This document shows, piece after piece, positions 1 to 11,508 of a stretch of 64,000 nt of DNA. The position numbers were made by a program, and so were the translations under genes. The stretch is from Echiichthys vipera (lineage: Eukaryota; Chordata; Actinopteri; Perciformes; Trachinidae). Position 1 is the stretch's first letter; each line of letters begins with the position of its first letter. The notes beneath the pieces were generated by a model that had not been told where the DNA came from, ran no database searches, and saw nothing but the letters and a program-made list of their open reading frames with translations. The DNA lies in contig OY829667.1 of assembly GCA_963691815.1 (NCBI GenBank), forward strand, positions 23,200,587 through 23,264,586. The letters are read 5' to 3'.

Positions 1-1108
1 GTTTCATCACGTTTTTGTTGGTGTTTTCGTCTGTTTTTAGTCGTTTTGTCACGTTTTAGTGGTATTTTAAACCGTTTTTAGTCGTTTTGTCATGTTTCTG
101 TGGAATATTTTGTCTGTTTTTAGTCGTTTTGCCATGTTTTTGTGGTGTTTTGCGTCTGTTTTTAGTCGTTTCATCACGTTTTTGTGGTGTTTCGTCTGTT
201 TTTAGTTGTCTTATCACGTTTTGTGGTCTTTTCATCTGTTTTCAGTCGTTTCATCACGTTTTTGTGGTGTTTTCATCTGTTTTTAGTCATTTTTGTCATG
301 TATTTGTGGTGTTTTCATCTGTTTTAAGTCGTTTCATAACGTATTTGTGGTGTTTTCGTCTGTTTTTAGTCGTTTCATCACGTTTTTGTGGTGTTTTCAT
401 CTGTTTTTAGTCGTTTTGCCATGTTTTTGTGGTGTTTTGCGTCTGTTTTTAGTCGTTTCATCACGTTTTTGTGGTGTTTCGTCTGGTTTTAGTTGTTTTA
501 TCACGTTTTGTGGTGTTTTCATCTGTTTTTAGTCGTTTCATCACGTTTTTGTGGTGTTTTCATCGGTTTTTAGTCATTTTTGTCATGTATTTGTGGTGTT
601 TTCATCTGTTTTAAGTCGTTTTGTCACGTTTTAGTGGTATTTTAAACAGTTTTTAGTCGTTTTGTCATATTTCTGTGGAATTTTTCGTCTGTTTTTAGTC
701 GTTTCATCACGTTTTTGTGGTGTTTTCGTCTGTTTTTAGTCGTTTTGCCATGTTTTTGTGGTGTTTTGCGTCTGTTTTTAGTCGTTTCATCACGTTTTTG
801 TGGTGTTTTCATCCGTGTTTAGTTGTTTTTATAATGTTTTTGTGGAGTTTTGCGTCTGTTTTTAGTCGTTTTATCACGTTTTTGTGGTGTTTTCATCTGT
901 TTTTAGTCGTTTCATCACGTTTTTGTGGTGTGTTTCGTCTGTTTTTAGTTGTCTTATCACGTTATTTTGGTGTTTTCATCTGTTTTTAGTCGTTTCATCA
1001 CGTTTTTGTGGTGTTTTCATCTGTTTTTAGTCATTTTTGTCATGTATTTGTGGTGTTTTCATCTGTTTTAAGTCGTTTCATAACGTATTTGTGGTGTTTT
1101 CGTCTGTT
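1..1108. repeat. Domain A, partial A1-type segment
   Basis: Position 1 onward matches 4,446 onward with a constant offset of 4,445, base for base as far as I compared, until about 1,108, where TCTGTTTTTAGTTG here faces TCTGATTTTAGTCG in the other copy. The same stretch matches 14,055 onward. It is therefore the start of an A1 unit whose remainder has been replaced by R-type sequence. The window begins inside the array, so the true left edge is not visible. Confidence 0.85.
248..288 (+). repeat. Representative canonical 41-bp monomer
   Basis: This monomer matches the commonest form exactly. Left half (21 bp): GTTTCATCACG followed by TTTTTGTGGT. Right half (20 bp): GTTTTCATCTG followed by TTTTTAGTC. 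The halves share the pattern G, T-run, C(A/G)TC, G, T5, so the monomer looks like an old dimer of a 20/21-bp unit. T-runs sit at monomer positions 2-4, 12-16, 23-26 and 33-37. Common variants are GTTTTGTC, GTTTTGCC or GTTTTATC at the start, CATG or CACA for CACG, GTGGAG for GTGGTG, and TTCGTC or TTGCGTC for TTCATC. The last of these lengthens the right half to 21 bp and gives the 42-bp form. Confidence 0.93.
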
Positions 1109-1111
1109 TTT

Positions 1112-2222
1112 AGTTGTTTTATCATATTTTTGTGGTGTTTTCATCTGTTTTTAGTCGTTTCATCACGTTTTTGTTGAGTTTTGCATATGTTTTAAGTTGT
1201 TTCATCAAGGTTTTGTGGTGTTTTCATCTGTTTTAAGTCATTTTTGTCATGTTTTGTGGTGTTTTCGTCTGTTTTTAGTCGTTTTGTCAAATTTTAGTGG
1301 TATTTTAAACAGTTTTTAGTCGTTTCGTCATGTTTCTGTGGAATTTGTCGTCTGTTGTTAGTCGTTTCCTCACGTTTTTGTGGTGTTTTCGTCTGTTTTT
1401 AGTCGTTTTGCCATGTTTTTGTGGTGTATTGCGTCTGTTTTAAGTCGTTTCATCTCATATTTGTGGTGTTTTCGTCTGTTTTTAGTCGTTTCATCACGTT
1501 TTTGTGGTGTTTTCATCTGTTTTTAGTTGTTTTGTCAAGTTTTTGTGTTTTTTTCGTCTGTTTTTAGTCGTTTCATCTCATATTTGTGGTGTTTTCGTCT
1601 GTTTTTAAACGTTTCATCACGTTTTTGTGGTGTTTTGATATGTTTTTAGTTGTTTTGTCATGTTTTTGTGGTGTTTTCATTTGTTCTTAGTCGTTTTGTC
1701 ATGTTTTTGTGGAGATTTGCGTCTGTTTTCAGTCGTTTTGTCACATTTTTGTGGTGTTTTCATCGGTTTCAAGTCGGTTCATCACGTTTTTGTGGTGTTT
1801 TAATCTGTTTTAAGTGGTTTCATCACGTTTTTGTGGTGTTTTCATCTGTTTTTAGTCTTTTTTGCGGTGTCTTGCGTCTGTTTTTAGTCGTTTCATCACG
1901 TTTTTGTGGTGTGTTTCGTCTGTTTATAGTTGTTTTATCACGTTTTTGTGGTGTTTTCATCCGTCTTTAGTCATTTTTGTCACGTTTTTGTGGTGTTTTC
2001 ATCTGTTTTTAGTCGTTTCATAATGTTTTTGTGGAGTTTTGCGTCTGTTTTTAGTCGTTTTGTCATGTTTTTGTGGAGTCTTGGTCTGTTTGTAGTCGTT
2101 TTGTCAGGTTTTTTTGGTGTTTTCATCTGTTTTTAGTCTTTTCACCACATTTTTGTTGAGTTTTTCCTCTTTTTTTAGTTGTTTCATAACGGTTTAGTGG
2201 TGTTTTTGTCTGTTTTTAGTCG
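1112..2222. repeat. Domain A, R-type segment
   Basis: About 1,112-2,135 matches 12,123-13,146 (offset 11,011), and 1,112-1,857 matches 3,372-4,117 (offset 2,260). Only scattered substitutions were noticed, for example CAAGG against CACGG near 1,207 and CCTCACG against CATCACG near 1,370. It contains TTTAAA-bearing monomers, a TTTTTAAACG monomer and a shortened 32-bp monomer at 1,858-1,889. A stretch of about 281 bp beginning at 1,858 is absent from the 3,372-4,445 copy. Confidence 0.8.
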
Positions 2223-2757
2223 TTTTATCACGTTTTTGTGGTGTTTTCATCTGTTTTTAGTCGTTTCATCACGTTTTTGTGGTGTGTTTCGTCTGTTTTT
2301 TGTTGTTTATCACGGTTTGTGGTGTTTTCATCTGTTTTTAGTCGTTTCATCACGTTTTTGTGGTGTTTTCGTCTGTTTTTAGTTGTTTTATCATATTTTT
2401 GTGGTGTTTTCATCTGTTTTTAGTCGTTTCATCACGTTTTTGTTGAGTTTTGCATATGTTTTAAGTTGTTTCATCACGGTTTTGTGGTGTTTCGTCTGTT
2501 TTTAGTTGTCTTATCCCGTTTTGTGGTGTTTTCATCTGTTTTTAGTCGTTTCATCACGTTTTTGTGGTGTTTTCATCTGTTTTTAGTCATTTTTGTCATG
2601 TATTTGTGGTGTTTTCATCTGTTTTAAGTCGTTTCATAACGTATTTGTGTTGTTTTCGTCTGATTTTAGTCGTTTCATCACGTTTTTGTTTGTGTTTTCG
2701 TCTGTTTTTAGTCGTTTTGTCACGTTTTAGTGGTATTTTAAACAGTTTTTAGTCGTT
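2223..2757. repeat. Domain A, end of an A2-type unit
   Basis: This stretch aligns with 10,974-11,508 (offset 8,751), the end of the A2 unit. Shared private variants include TTTTTTGTTGTTTATCACGG near 2,300 and the CTTATCCCG monomer near 2,515. On the left it joins R-type sequence inside a monomer without any loss of register, which suggests homologous recombination between different parts of the array. Confidence 0.8.
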
Positions 2758-4531
2758 TTGTCATGTTTCTGTGAAATTTTTCGTCTGTTTTTAGTCGTTT
2801 CATCACGTTTTTGTGGTGTTTTCGTCTGTTTTTAGTCGTTTTGCCATGTTTTTGTGGTGTTTTGCGTCTGTTTTTAGTCGTTTCATCACGTGTTTGTGGT
2901 GTTTTCATCCGTGTTTAGTTGTTTTTATAATGTTTTTGTGGAGTTTTGCGTCTGTTTTTAGTCGTTTTGTCATGTTTTTGTGGTGTTGTCTGTTTTTAAT
3001 CGTTTTGTCACGTTTTAGTGGTGTTTTCATCTGTTTTCAGTCGTTTTGTCATGTTCCTTTGGAGTTTTGCGTCTGTTTTTAGTCTATTCATCATGTTTTT
3101 GTGGAGTTCTGCGTCTGTTTTTAGTCGTTTCATCACTTTTTTATGGTGTGTTTCGTCTGTTTTTAGACGTTTCATCACATTTTTGCGCAGTTTATATCTG
3201 TTTTTAGTCTTTTTGTCACATTTTTGTGGTGTCTTGCTTCTGTTTTTAGTCGTTTCATCACGTTTTTGTGGTGTGTTTCGTCTGTTTTTTGTTGTTTTAT
3301 CACGTTTTTGTGGTGTTTTCATCTGTTTTTAGTCGTTTCATCACGTTTTTGTGGTGTTTTCGTCTGTTTTTAGTTGTTTTATCATATTTTTGTGGTGTTT
3401 TCATCTGTTTTTAGTCGTTTCATCACGTTTTTGTTGAGTTTTGCATATGTTTTAAGTTGTTTCATCACGGTTTTGTGGTGTTTTCATCTGTTTTAAGTCA
3501 TTTTTGTCATGTTTTGTGGTGTTTTCGTCTGTTTTTAGTCGTTTTGTCAAATTTTAGTGGTATTTTAAACAGTTTTTAGTCGTTTCGTCATGTTTCTGTG
3601 GAATTTGTCGTCTGTTGTTAGTCGTTTCATCACGTTTTTGTGGTGTTTTCGTCTGTTTTTAGTCGTTTTGCCATGTTTTTGTGGTGTATTGCGTCTGTTT
3701 TAAGTCGTTTCATCTCATATTTGTGGTGTTTTCGTCTGTTTTTAGTCGTTTCATCACGTTTTTGTGGTGTTTTCATCTGTTTTTAGTTGTTTTGTCAAGT
3801 TTTTGTGTTTTTTTCGTCTGTTTTTAGTCGTTTCATCTCATATTTGTGGTGTTTTCGTCAATTTTTAAACGTTTCATCACGTTTTTGTGGTGTTTTGATA
3901 TGTTTTTAGTCGTTTTGTCATGTTTTTGTGGTGTTTTCATTTGTTCTTAGTCGTTTTGTCATGTTTTTGTGGAGATTTGCGTCCGTTTTCAGTCGTTTTG
4001 TCACATTTTTGTGGTGTTTTCATCGGTTTCAAGTCGGTTCATCACGTTTTTGTGGTGTTTTCATCTGTTTTAAGTGGTTTCATCACGTTTTTGTGGTGTT
4101 TTCATCTGTTTTTAGTCGTTTCATCACATTTTTGTTGAGTTTTTCCTCTTTTTTTAGTTGTTTCATCACGGTTTAGTGGTGTTTTTGTCTGTTTTTAGTC
4201 GTTTTATCACGTTTTTGTGGTGTTTTCATCTGTTTTTAGTCGTTTCATCACGTTTTTGTGGTGTGTTTTGTCTGCTTTTAGTTGTCTTATCATGTTTTGT
4301 GGTGTTTTCATCTGTTTAATCGTTTCATCACGTTTTTGTGGTGTTTTCATCTGTTTTTTGACATTTTTGTCATGTATTTGTGGTGTTTTCATCTGTTTAA
4401 AGTCGTTTCATAACGTATTTGTTGTGTTTTCGTCTGATTTTAGTCGTTTCATCACGTTTTTGTTGGTGTTTTCGTCTGTTTTTAGTCGTTTTGTCACGTT
4501 TTAGTGGTATTTTAAACCGTTTTTAGTCGTT
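2758..4531. repeat. Domain A, shortened R unit (1.77 kb)
   Basis: Positions 2,758-4,117 match 11,509-12,868 (offset 8,751). From about 4,129 the match continues with 13,738 onward (offset 9,609). The jump shows that about 860 bp of the full 2,632-bp R unit is missing here, including one copy of the internal 577-bp tandem pair. The join is at 4,117/4,118, inside a monomer but in register. Confidence 0.8.
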
Positions 4532-7500
4532 TTGTCATGTTTCTGTGGAATATTTTGTCTGTTTTTAGTCGTTTTGCCATGTTTTTGTGGTGTTTTGCGT
4601 CTGTTTTTAGTCGTTTCATCACGTTTTTGTGGTGTTTCGTCTGTTTTTAGTTGTCTTATCACGTTTTGTGGTCTTTTCATCTGTTTTCAGTCGTTTCATC
4701 ACGTTTTTGTGGTGTTTTCATCTGTTTTTAGTCATTTTTGTCATGTATTTGTGGTGTTTTCATCTGTTTTAAGTCGTTTCATAACGTATTTGTGGTGTTT
4801 TCGTCTGTTTTTAGTCGTTTCATCACGTTTTTGTGGTGTTTTCATCTGTTTTTAGTCGTTTTGCCATGTTTTTGTGGTGTTTTGCGTCTGTTTTTAGTCG
4901 TTTCATCACGTTTTTGTGGTGTTTCGTCTGGTTTTAGTTGTTTTATCACGTTTTGTGGTGTTTTCATCTGTTTTTAGTCGTTTCATCACGTTTTTGTGGT
5001 GTTTTCATCGGTTTTTAGTCATTTTTGTCATGTATTTGTGGTGTTTTCATCTGTTTTAAGTCGTTTTGTCACGTTTTAGTGGTATTTTAAACAGTTTTTA
5101 GTCGTTTTGTCATATTTCTGTGGAATTTTTCGTCTGTTTTTAGTCGTTTCATCACGTTTTTGTGGTGTTTTCGTCTGTTTTTAGTCGTTTTGCCATGTTT
5201 TTGTGGTGTTTTGCGTCTGTTTTTAGTCGTTTCATCACGTTTTTGTGGTGTTTTCATCCGTGTTTAGTTGTTTTTATAATGTTTTTGTGGAGTTTTGCGT
5301 CTGTTTTTAGTCGTTTTATCACGTTTTTGTGGTGTTTTCATCTGTTTTTAGTCGTTTCATCACGTTTTTGTGGTGTGTTTCGTCTGTTTTTAGTTGTCTT
5401 ATCACGTTATTTTGGTGTTTTCATCTGTTTTTAGTCGTTTCATCACGTTTTTGTGGTGTTTTCATCTGTTTTTAGTCATTTTTGTCATGTATTTGTGGTG
5501 TTTTCATCTGTTTTAAGTCGTTTCATAACGTATTTGTGGTGTTTTCGTCTGATTTTAGTCGTTTCATCACGTTTTTGTTGGTGTTTTCGTCTGTTTTTAG
5601 TCGTTTTGTCACGATTTAGTGGTATTTTAAACAGATTTTAGTCGTTTTGTCACGTTTTAGTGGTATTTTAAACAGATTTTAGTCGTTTTGTCATGTTTCT
5701 GTGGAATTTTTCATCTGTTTTTAGTCGTTTTGCCATGTTATTGTGGTGTTTTGCGTCAGTTTTTAGTCGTTTCATCACGTTTTTGTGGTGTTTCGTCTGT
5801 TTTTAGTTGTTTTATCACGTATTGTGGTGTTTTCATCTGTTTTTAGTCGTTTCATCACGTTTTTGTGGTGTTTTCATCGGTTTTTAGTCATTTTTGTCAT
5901 GTATTTGTGGTGTTTTCATCTGTTTTAAGTCGTTTCATAACGTATTTGTGGTGTTTTCGTCTGATTTTAGTCGTTTCATCACGTTTTTGTTGGTGTTTTC
6001 GTCTGTTTTTAGTCGTTTTGTCACGTTTTAGTGGTATTTTAAACAGTTTTTAGTTGTTTTTTCATGTTTCTGTGGAATTTTTCGTCTGTTATTAGTCGTT
6101 TCATCACGTTTTTGTGGTGTTTTCGTCTGTTTTTAGTCGTTTTGCCATGTTTTTGTGGTGTTTTGCGTCTGTTTTTAGTCGTTTCATCACGTTTTTGTGG
6201 TGTTATCATCGGTTTTTAGTCATTTTTGTCATGTATTTGTGGTGTTTTCATCTGTTTTAAGTCGTTTTGTCACGTTTAGTGGTATTTTAAACAGTTTTTA
6301 GTCGTTTTGTCATATTTCTGTGGAATTTTTCGTCTGTTTTTAGTCGTTTCATCACGTTTTTGTGGTGTTTTCGTCTGTTTTTAGTCGTTTTGCCATGTTT
6401 TTGTGGTGTTTTGCGTCTGTTTTTAGTCGTTTCATCACGTTTTTGTGGTGTTTTCATCCGTGTTTAGTTGTTTTTATAATGTTTTTGTGGAGTTTTGCGT
6501 CTGTTTTTAGTCGTTTTATCACGTTTTTGTGGTGTTTTCATCTGTTTTTAGTCGTTTCATCACGTTTTTGTGGTGTGTTTCGTCTGTTTTTAGTTGTCTT
6601 ATCACGTTATTTTGGTGTTTTCATCTGTTTTTAGTCGTTTCATCACGTTTTTGTGGTGTTTTCATCTGTTTTTAGTCATTTTTGTCATGTATTTGTGGTG
6701 TTTTCATCTGTTTTAAGTCGTTTCATAACGTATTTGTGGTGTTTTCGTCTGATTTTAGTCTTTTCATCACGTTTTTGTTGGTGTTTTCGTCTGTTTTTAG
6801 TCGTTTTGTCACGATTTAGTGGTATTTTAAACAGATTTTAGTCGTTTTGTCACGTTTTAGTGGTATTTTAAACAGATTTTAGTCGTTTTGTCATGTTTCT
6901 GTGGAATTTTTCATCTGTTTTTAGTCGTTTTGCCATGTTATTGTGGTGTTTTGCGTCAGTTTTTAGTCGTTTCATCACGTTTTTGTGGTGTTTCGTCTGT
7001 TTTTAGTTGTTTTATCACGTATTGTGGTGTTTTCATCTGTTTTTAGTCGTTTCATCACGTTTTTGTGGTGTTTTCGTCTGTTTTTAGTCGTTTTGCCATG
7101 TTTTTGTGGTGTTTTGCGTCTGTTTTTAGTCGTTTCATCACGTTTTTGTGGTGTTTTCATCTGTGTTTAGTTGTTTTTATAATGTTTTTGTGGAGTTTTG
7201 CGTCTGTTTTTAGTCGTTTTGTCATGTTTTTGTGGTGTTGTCTGTTTTTAATCGTTTTGTCACGTTTTAGTGGTGTTTTCATCTGTTTTCAGTCGTTTTG
7301 TTATTTTCCTTTGGAGTTTTGCGTCTGTTTTTAGTCTATTCATCATGTTTTTGTGGAGTTTTGCGTCTGTTTTTAGTCGTTTCATCACGTTTTTGTGGTG
7401 TGTTTCGTCTGTTTTTAGACGTTTCATCACGTTTTTGCGCAGTTTATATCTGTTTTTAGTCTTTTTGTCACATTTTTGTGGTGTCTTGCGTCTGTTTTTA

Positions 7501-8040
7501 GTCGTTTCATCACGTTTTTGTGGTGTGTTTCGTCTGTTTTTTGTTGTTTTATCACGTTTTTGTGGTGTTTTCATCTGTTTTTAGTCGTTTCATCACGTTT
7601 TTGTGGTGTGTTTCGTCTGTTTTTTGTTGTTTATCACGGTTTGTGGTGTTTTCATCTGTTTTTAGTTGTTTTATCATATTTTTGTGGTGTTTTCATCTGT
7701 TTTTAGTCGTTTCATCACGTTTTTGTTGAGTTTTGCATATGTTTTAAGTTGTTTCATCACGGTTTTGTGGTGTTTCGTCTGTTTTTAGTTGTCTTATCCC
7801 GTTTTGTGGTGTTTTCATCTGTTTTTAGTCGTTTCATCACGTTTTTGTGGTGTTTTCATCTGTTTTTAGTCATTTTTGTCATGTATTTGTGGTGTTTTCA
7901 TCTGTTTTAAGTCGTTTCATAACGTATTTGTGTTGTTTTCGTCTGATTTTAGTCGTTTCATCACGTTTTTGTTTGTGTTTTCGTCTGTTTTTAGTCGTTT
8001 TGTCACGTTTTAGTGGTATTTTAAACAGTTTTTAGTCGTT
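4532..8040. repeat. HOR unit A1 (3,509 bp)
   Basis: A1 and the adjacent A2 are tandem copies. Landmarks at 4,532, 5,162, 6,975 and 7,847 recur at 8,041, 8,588, 10,402 and 11,315. The offset changes from 3,509 to 3,426/3,427 to 3,468, that is, by 83 bp and 41 bp, or two monomers and one. A1 contains a 412-bp tandem pair (landmarks at 5,453 and 5,865) and several TTTAAA-bearing monomers. Confidence 0.85.
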
Positions 8041-11000
8041 TTGTCATGTTTCTGTGGAATATTTTGTCTGTTTTTAGTCGTTTTGCCATGTTTTTGTGGT
8101 GTTTTGCGTCTGTTTTTAGTCGTTTCATCACGTTTTTGTGGTGTTTCGTCTGTTTTTAGTTGTCTTATCACGTTTTGTGGTCTTTTCATCTGTTTTCAGT
8201 CGTTTCATCACGTTTTTGTGGTGTTTTCATCTGTTTTTAGTCATTTTTGTCATGTATTTGTGGTGTTTTCATCTGTTTTAAGTCGTTTCATAACGTATTT
8301 GTGGTGTTTTCGTCTGTTTTTAGTCGTTTCATCACGTTTTTGTGGTGTTTTCATCTGTTTTTAGTCGTTTTGCCATGTTTTTGTGGTGTTTTGCGTCTGT
8401 TTTTAGTCGTTTCATCACGTTTTTGTGGTGTTTCGTCTGGTTTTAGTTGTTTTATCACGTTTTGTGGTGTTTTCATCTGTTTTAAGTCGTTTTGTCACGT
8501 TTTAGTGGTATTTTAAACAGTTTTTAGTCGTTTTGTCATATTTCTGTGGAATTTTTCGTCTGTTTTTAGTCGTTTCATCACGTTTTTGTGGTGTTTTCGT
8601 CTGTTTTTAGTCGTTTTGCCATGTTTTTGTGGTGTTTAGCGTCTGTTTTTAGTCGTTTCATCACGTTTTTGTGGTGTTTTCATCCGTGTTTAGTTGTTTT
8701 TATAATGTTTTTGTGGAGTTTTGCGTCTGTTTTTAGTCGTTTTATCACGTTTTTGTGGTGTTTTCATCTGTTTTTAGTCGTTTCATCACGTTTTTGTGGT
8801 GTGTTTCGTCTGTTTTTAGTTGTCTTATCACGTTATTTTGGTGTTTTCATCTGTTTTTAGTCGTTTCATCACGTTTTTGTGGTGTTTTCATCTGTTTTTA
8901 GTCATTTTTGTCATGTATTTGTGGTGTTTTCATCTGTTTTAAGTCGTTTCATAACGTATTTGTGGTGTTTTCGTCTGATTTTAGTCGTTTCATCACGTTT
9001 TTGTTGGTGTTTTCGTCTGTTTTTAGTCGTTTTGTCACGATTTAGTGGTATTTTAAACAGATTTTAGTCGTTTTGTCACGTTTTAGTGGTATTTTAAACA
9101 GATTTTAGTCGTTTTGTCATGTTTCTGTGGAATTTTTCATCTGTTTTTAGTCGTTTTGCCATGTTATTGTGGTGTTTTGCGTCAGTTTTTAGTCGTTTCA
9201 TCACGTTTTTGTGGTGTTTCGTCTGTTTTTAGTTGTTTTATCACGTATTGTGGCGTTTTCATCTGTTTTTAGTCGTTTCATCACGTTTTTGTGGTGTTTT
9301 CATCGGTTTTTAGTCATTTTTGTCATGTATTTGTGGTGTTTTTATCTGTTTTAAGTCGTTTCATAACGTATTTGTGGTGTTTTCGTCTGATTTTAGTCGT
9401 TTCATCACGTTTTTGTTGGTGTTTTCGTCTGTTTTTAGTCGTTTTGTCACGTTTTAGTGGTATTTTAAACAGTTTTTAGTTGTTTTTTCATGTTTCTGTG
9501 GAATTTTTCGTCTGTTATTAGTCGTTTCATCACGTTTTTGTGGTGTTTTCGTCTGTTTTTAGTCGTTTTGCCATGTTTTTGTGGTGTTTTGCGTCTGTTT
9601 TTAGTCGTTTCATCACGTTTTTGTGGTGTTATCATCGGTTTTTAGTCATTTTTGTCATGTATTTGTGGTGTTTTCATCTGTTTTAAGTCGTTTTGTCACG
9701 TTTTAGTGGTATTTTAAACAGTTTTTAGTCGTTTTGTCATATTTCTGTGGAATTTTTCGTCTGTTTTTAGTCGTTTCATCACGTTTTTGTGGTGTTTTCG
9801 TCTGTTTTTAGTCGTTTTGCCATGTTTTTGTGGTGTTTTGCGTCTGTTTTTAGTCGTTTCATCACGTTTTTGTGGTGTTTTCATCCGTGTTTAGTTGTTT
9901 TTATAATGTTTTTGTGGAGTTTTGCGTCTGTTTTTAGTCGTTTTATCACGTTTTTGTGGTGTTTTCATCTGTTTTTAGTCGTTACATCACGTTTTTGTGG
10001 TGTGTTTCGTCTGTTTTTAGTTGTCTTATCACGTTATTTTGGTGTTTTCATCTGTTTTTAGTCGTTTCATCACGTTTTTGTGGTGTTTTCATCTGTTTTT
10101 AGTCATTTTTGTCATGTATTTGTGGTGTTTTCATCTGTTTTAAGTCGTTTCATAACGTATTTGTGGTGTTTTCGTCTGATTTTAGTCTTTTCATCACGTT
10201 TTTGTTGCTGTTTTCGTTTGTTTTTAGTCGTTTTGTCACGATTTAGTGGTATTTTAAACAGATTTTAGTCGTTTTGTCACGTTTTAGTGGTATTTTAAAC
10301 AGATTTTAGTCGTTTTGTCATGTTTCTGTGGAATTTTTCATCTGTTTTTAGTCGTTTTGCCATGTTATTGTGGTGTTTTGCGTCAGTTTTTAGTCGTTTC
10401 ATCACGTTTTTGTGGTGTTTCGTCTGTTTTTAGTTGTTTTATCACGTATTGTGGTGTTTTCATCTGTTTTTAGTCGTTTCATCACGTTTTTGTGGTGTTT
10501 TCGTCTGTTTTTAGTCGTTTTGCCATGTTTTTGTGGTGTTTTGCGTCTGTTTTTAGTCGTTTCATCACGTTTTTGTGGTGTTTTCATCTGTGTTTAGTTG
10601 TTTTTATAATGTTTTTGTGGAGTTTTGCGTCTGTTTTTAGTCGTTTTGTCATGTTTTTGTGGTGTTGTCTGTTTTTAATCGTTTTGTCACGTTTTAGTGG
10701 TGTTTTCATCTGTTTTCAGTCGTTTTGTTATTTTCCTTTGGAGTTTTGCGTCTGTTTTTAGTCTATTCATCATGTTTTTGTGGAGTTTTGCGTCTGTTTT
10801 TAGTCGTTTCATCACGTTTTTGTGGTGTGTTTCGTCTGTTTTTAGACGTTTCATCACGTTTTTGCGCAGTTTATATCTGTTTTTAGTCTTTTTGTCACAT
10901 TTTTGTGGTGTCTTGCGTCTGTTTTTAGTCGTTTCATCACGTTTTTGTGGTGTGTTTCGTCTGTTTTTTGTTGTTTTATCACGTTTTTGTGGTGTTTTCA

Positions 11001-11508
11001 TCTGTTTTTAGTCGTTTCATCACGTTTTTGTGGTGTGTTTCGTCTGTTTTTTGTTGTTTATCACGGTTTGTGGTGTTTTCATCTGTTTTTAGTCGTTTCA
11101 TCACGTTTTTGTGGTGTTTTCGTCTGTTTTTAGTTGTTTTATCATATTTTTGTGGTGTTTTCATCTGTTTTTAGTCGTTTCATCACGTTTTTGTTGAGTT
11201 TTGCATATGTTTTAAGTTGTTTCATCACGGTTTTGTGGTGTTTCGTCTGTTTTTAGTTGTCTTATCCCGTTTTGTGGTGTTTTCATCTGTTTTTAGTCGT
11301 TTCATCACGTTTTTGTGGTGTTTTCATCTGTTTTTAGTCATTTTTGTCATGTATTTGTGGTGTTTTCATCTGTTTTAAGTCGTTTCATAACGTATTTGTG
11401 TTGTTTTCGTCTGATTTTAGTCGTTTCATCACGTTTTTGTTTGTGTTTTCGTCTGTTTTTAGTCGTTTTGTCACGTTTTAGTGGTATTTTAAACAGTTTT
11501 TAGTCGTT
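8041..11508. repeat. HOR unit A2 (3,468 bp)
   Basis: Second tandem copy of the 3.5-kb A unit. Relative to A1 it lacks two monomers between about 8,470 and 8,500 and has one extra monomer near 11,090. It keeps the 412-bp tandem pair (landmarks at 8,879 and 9,291). It carries private variants such as GTTTAGCG near 8,635 and GTTACATC near 9,982 that reappear in A2 of the second super-unit at offset 9,155. Confidence 0.85.
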
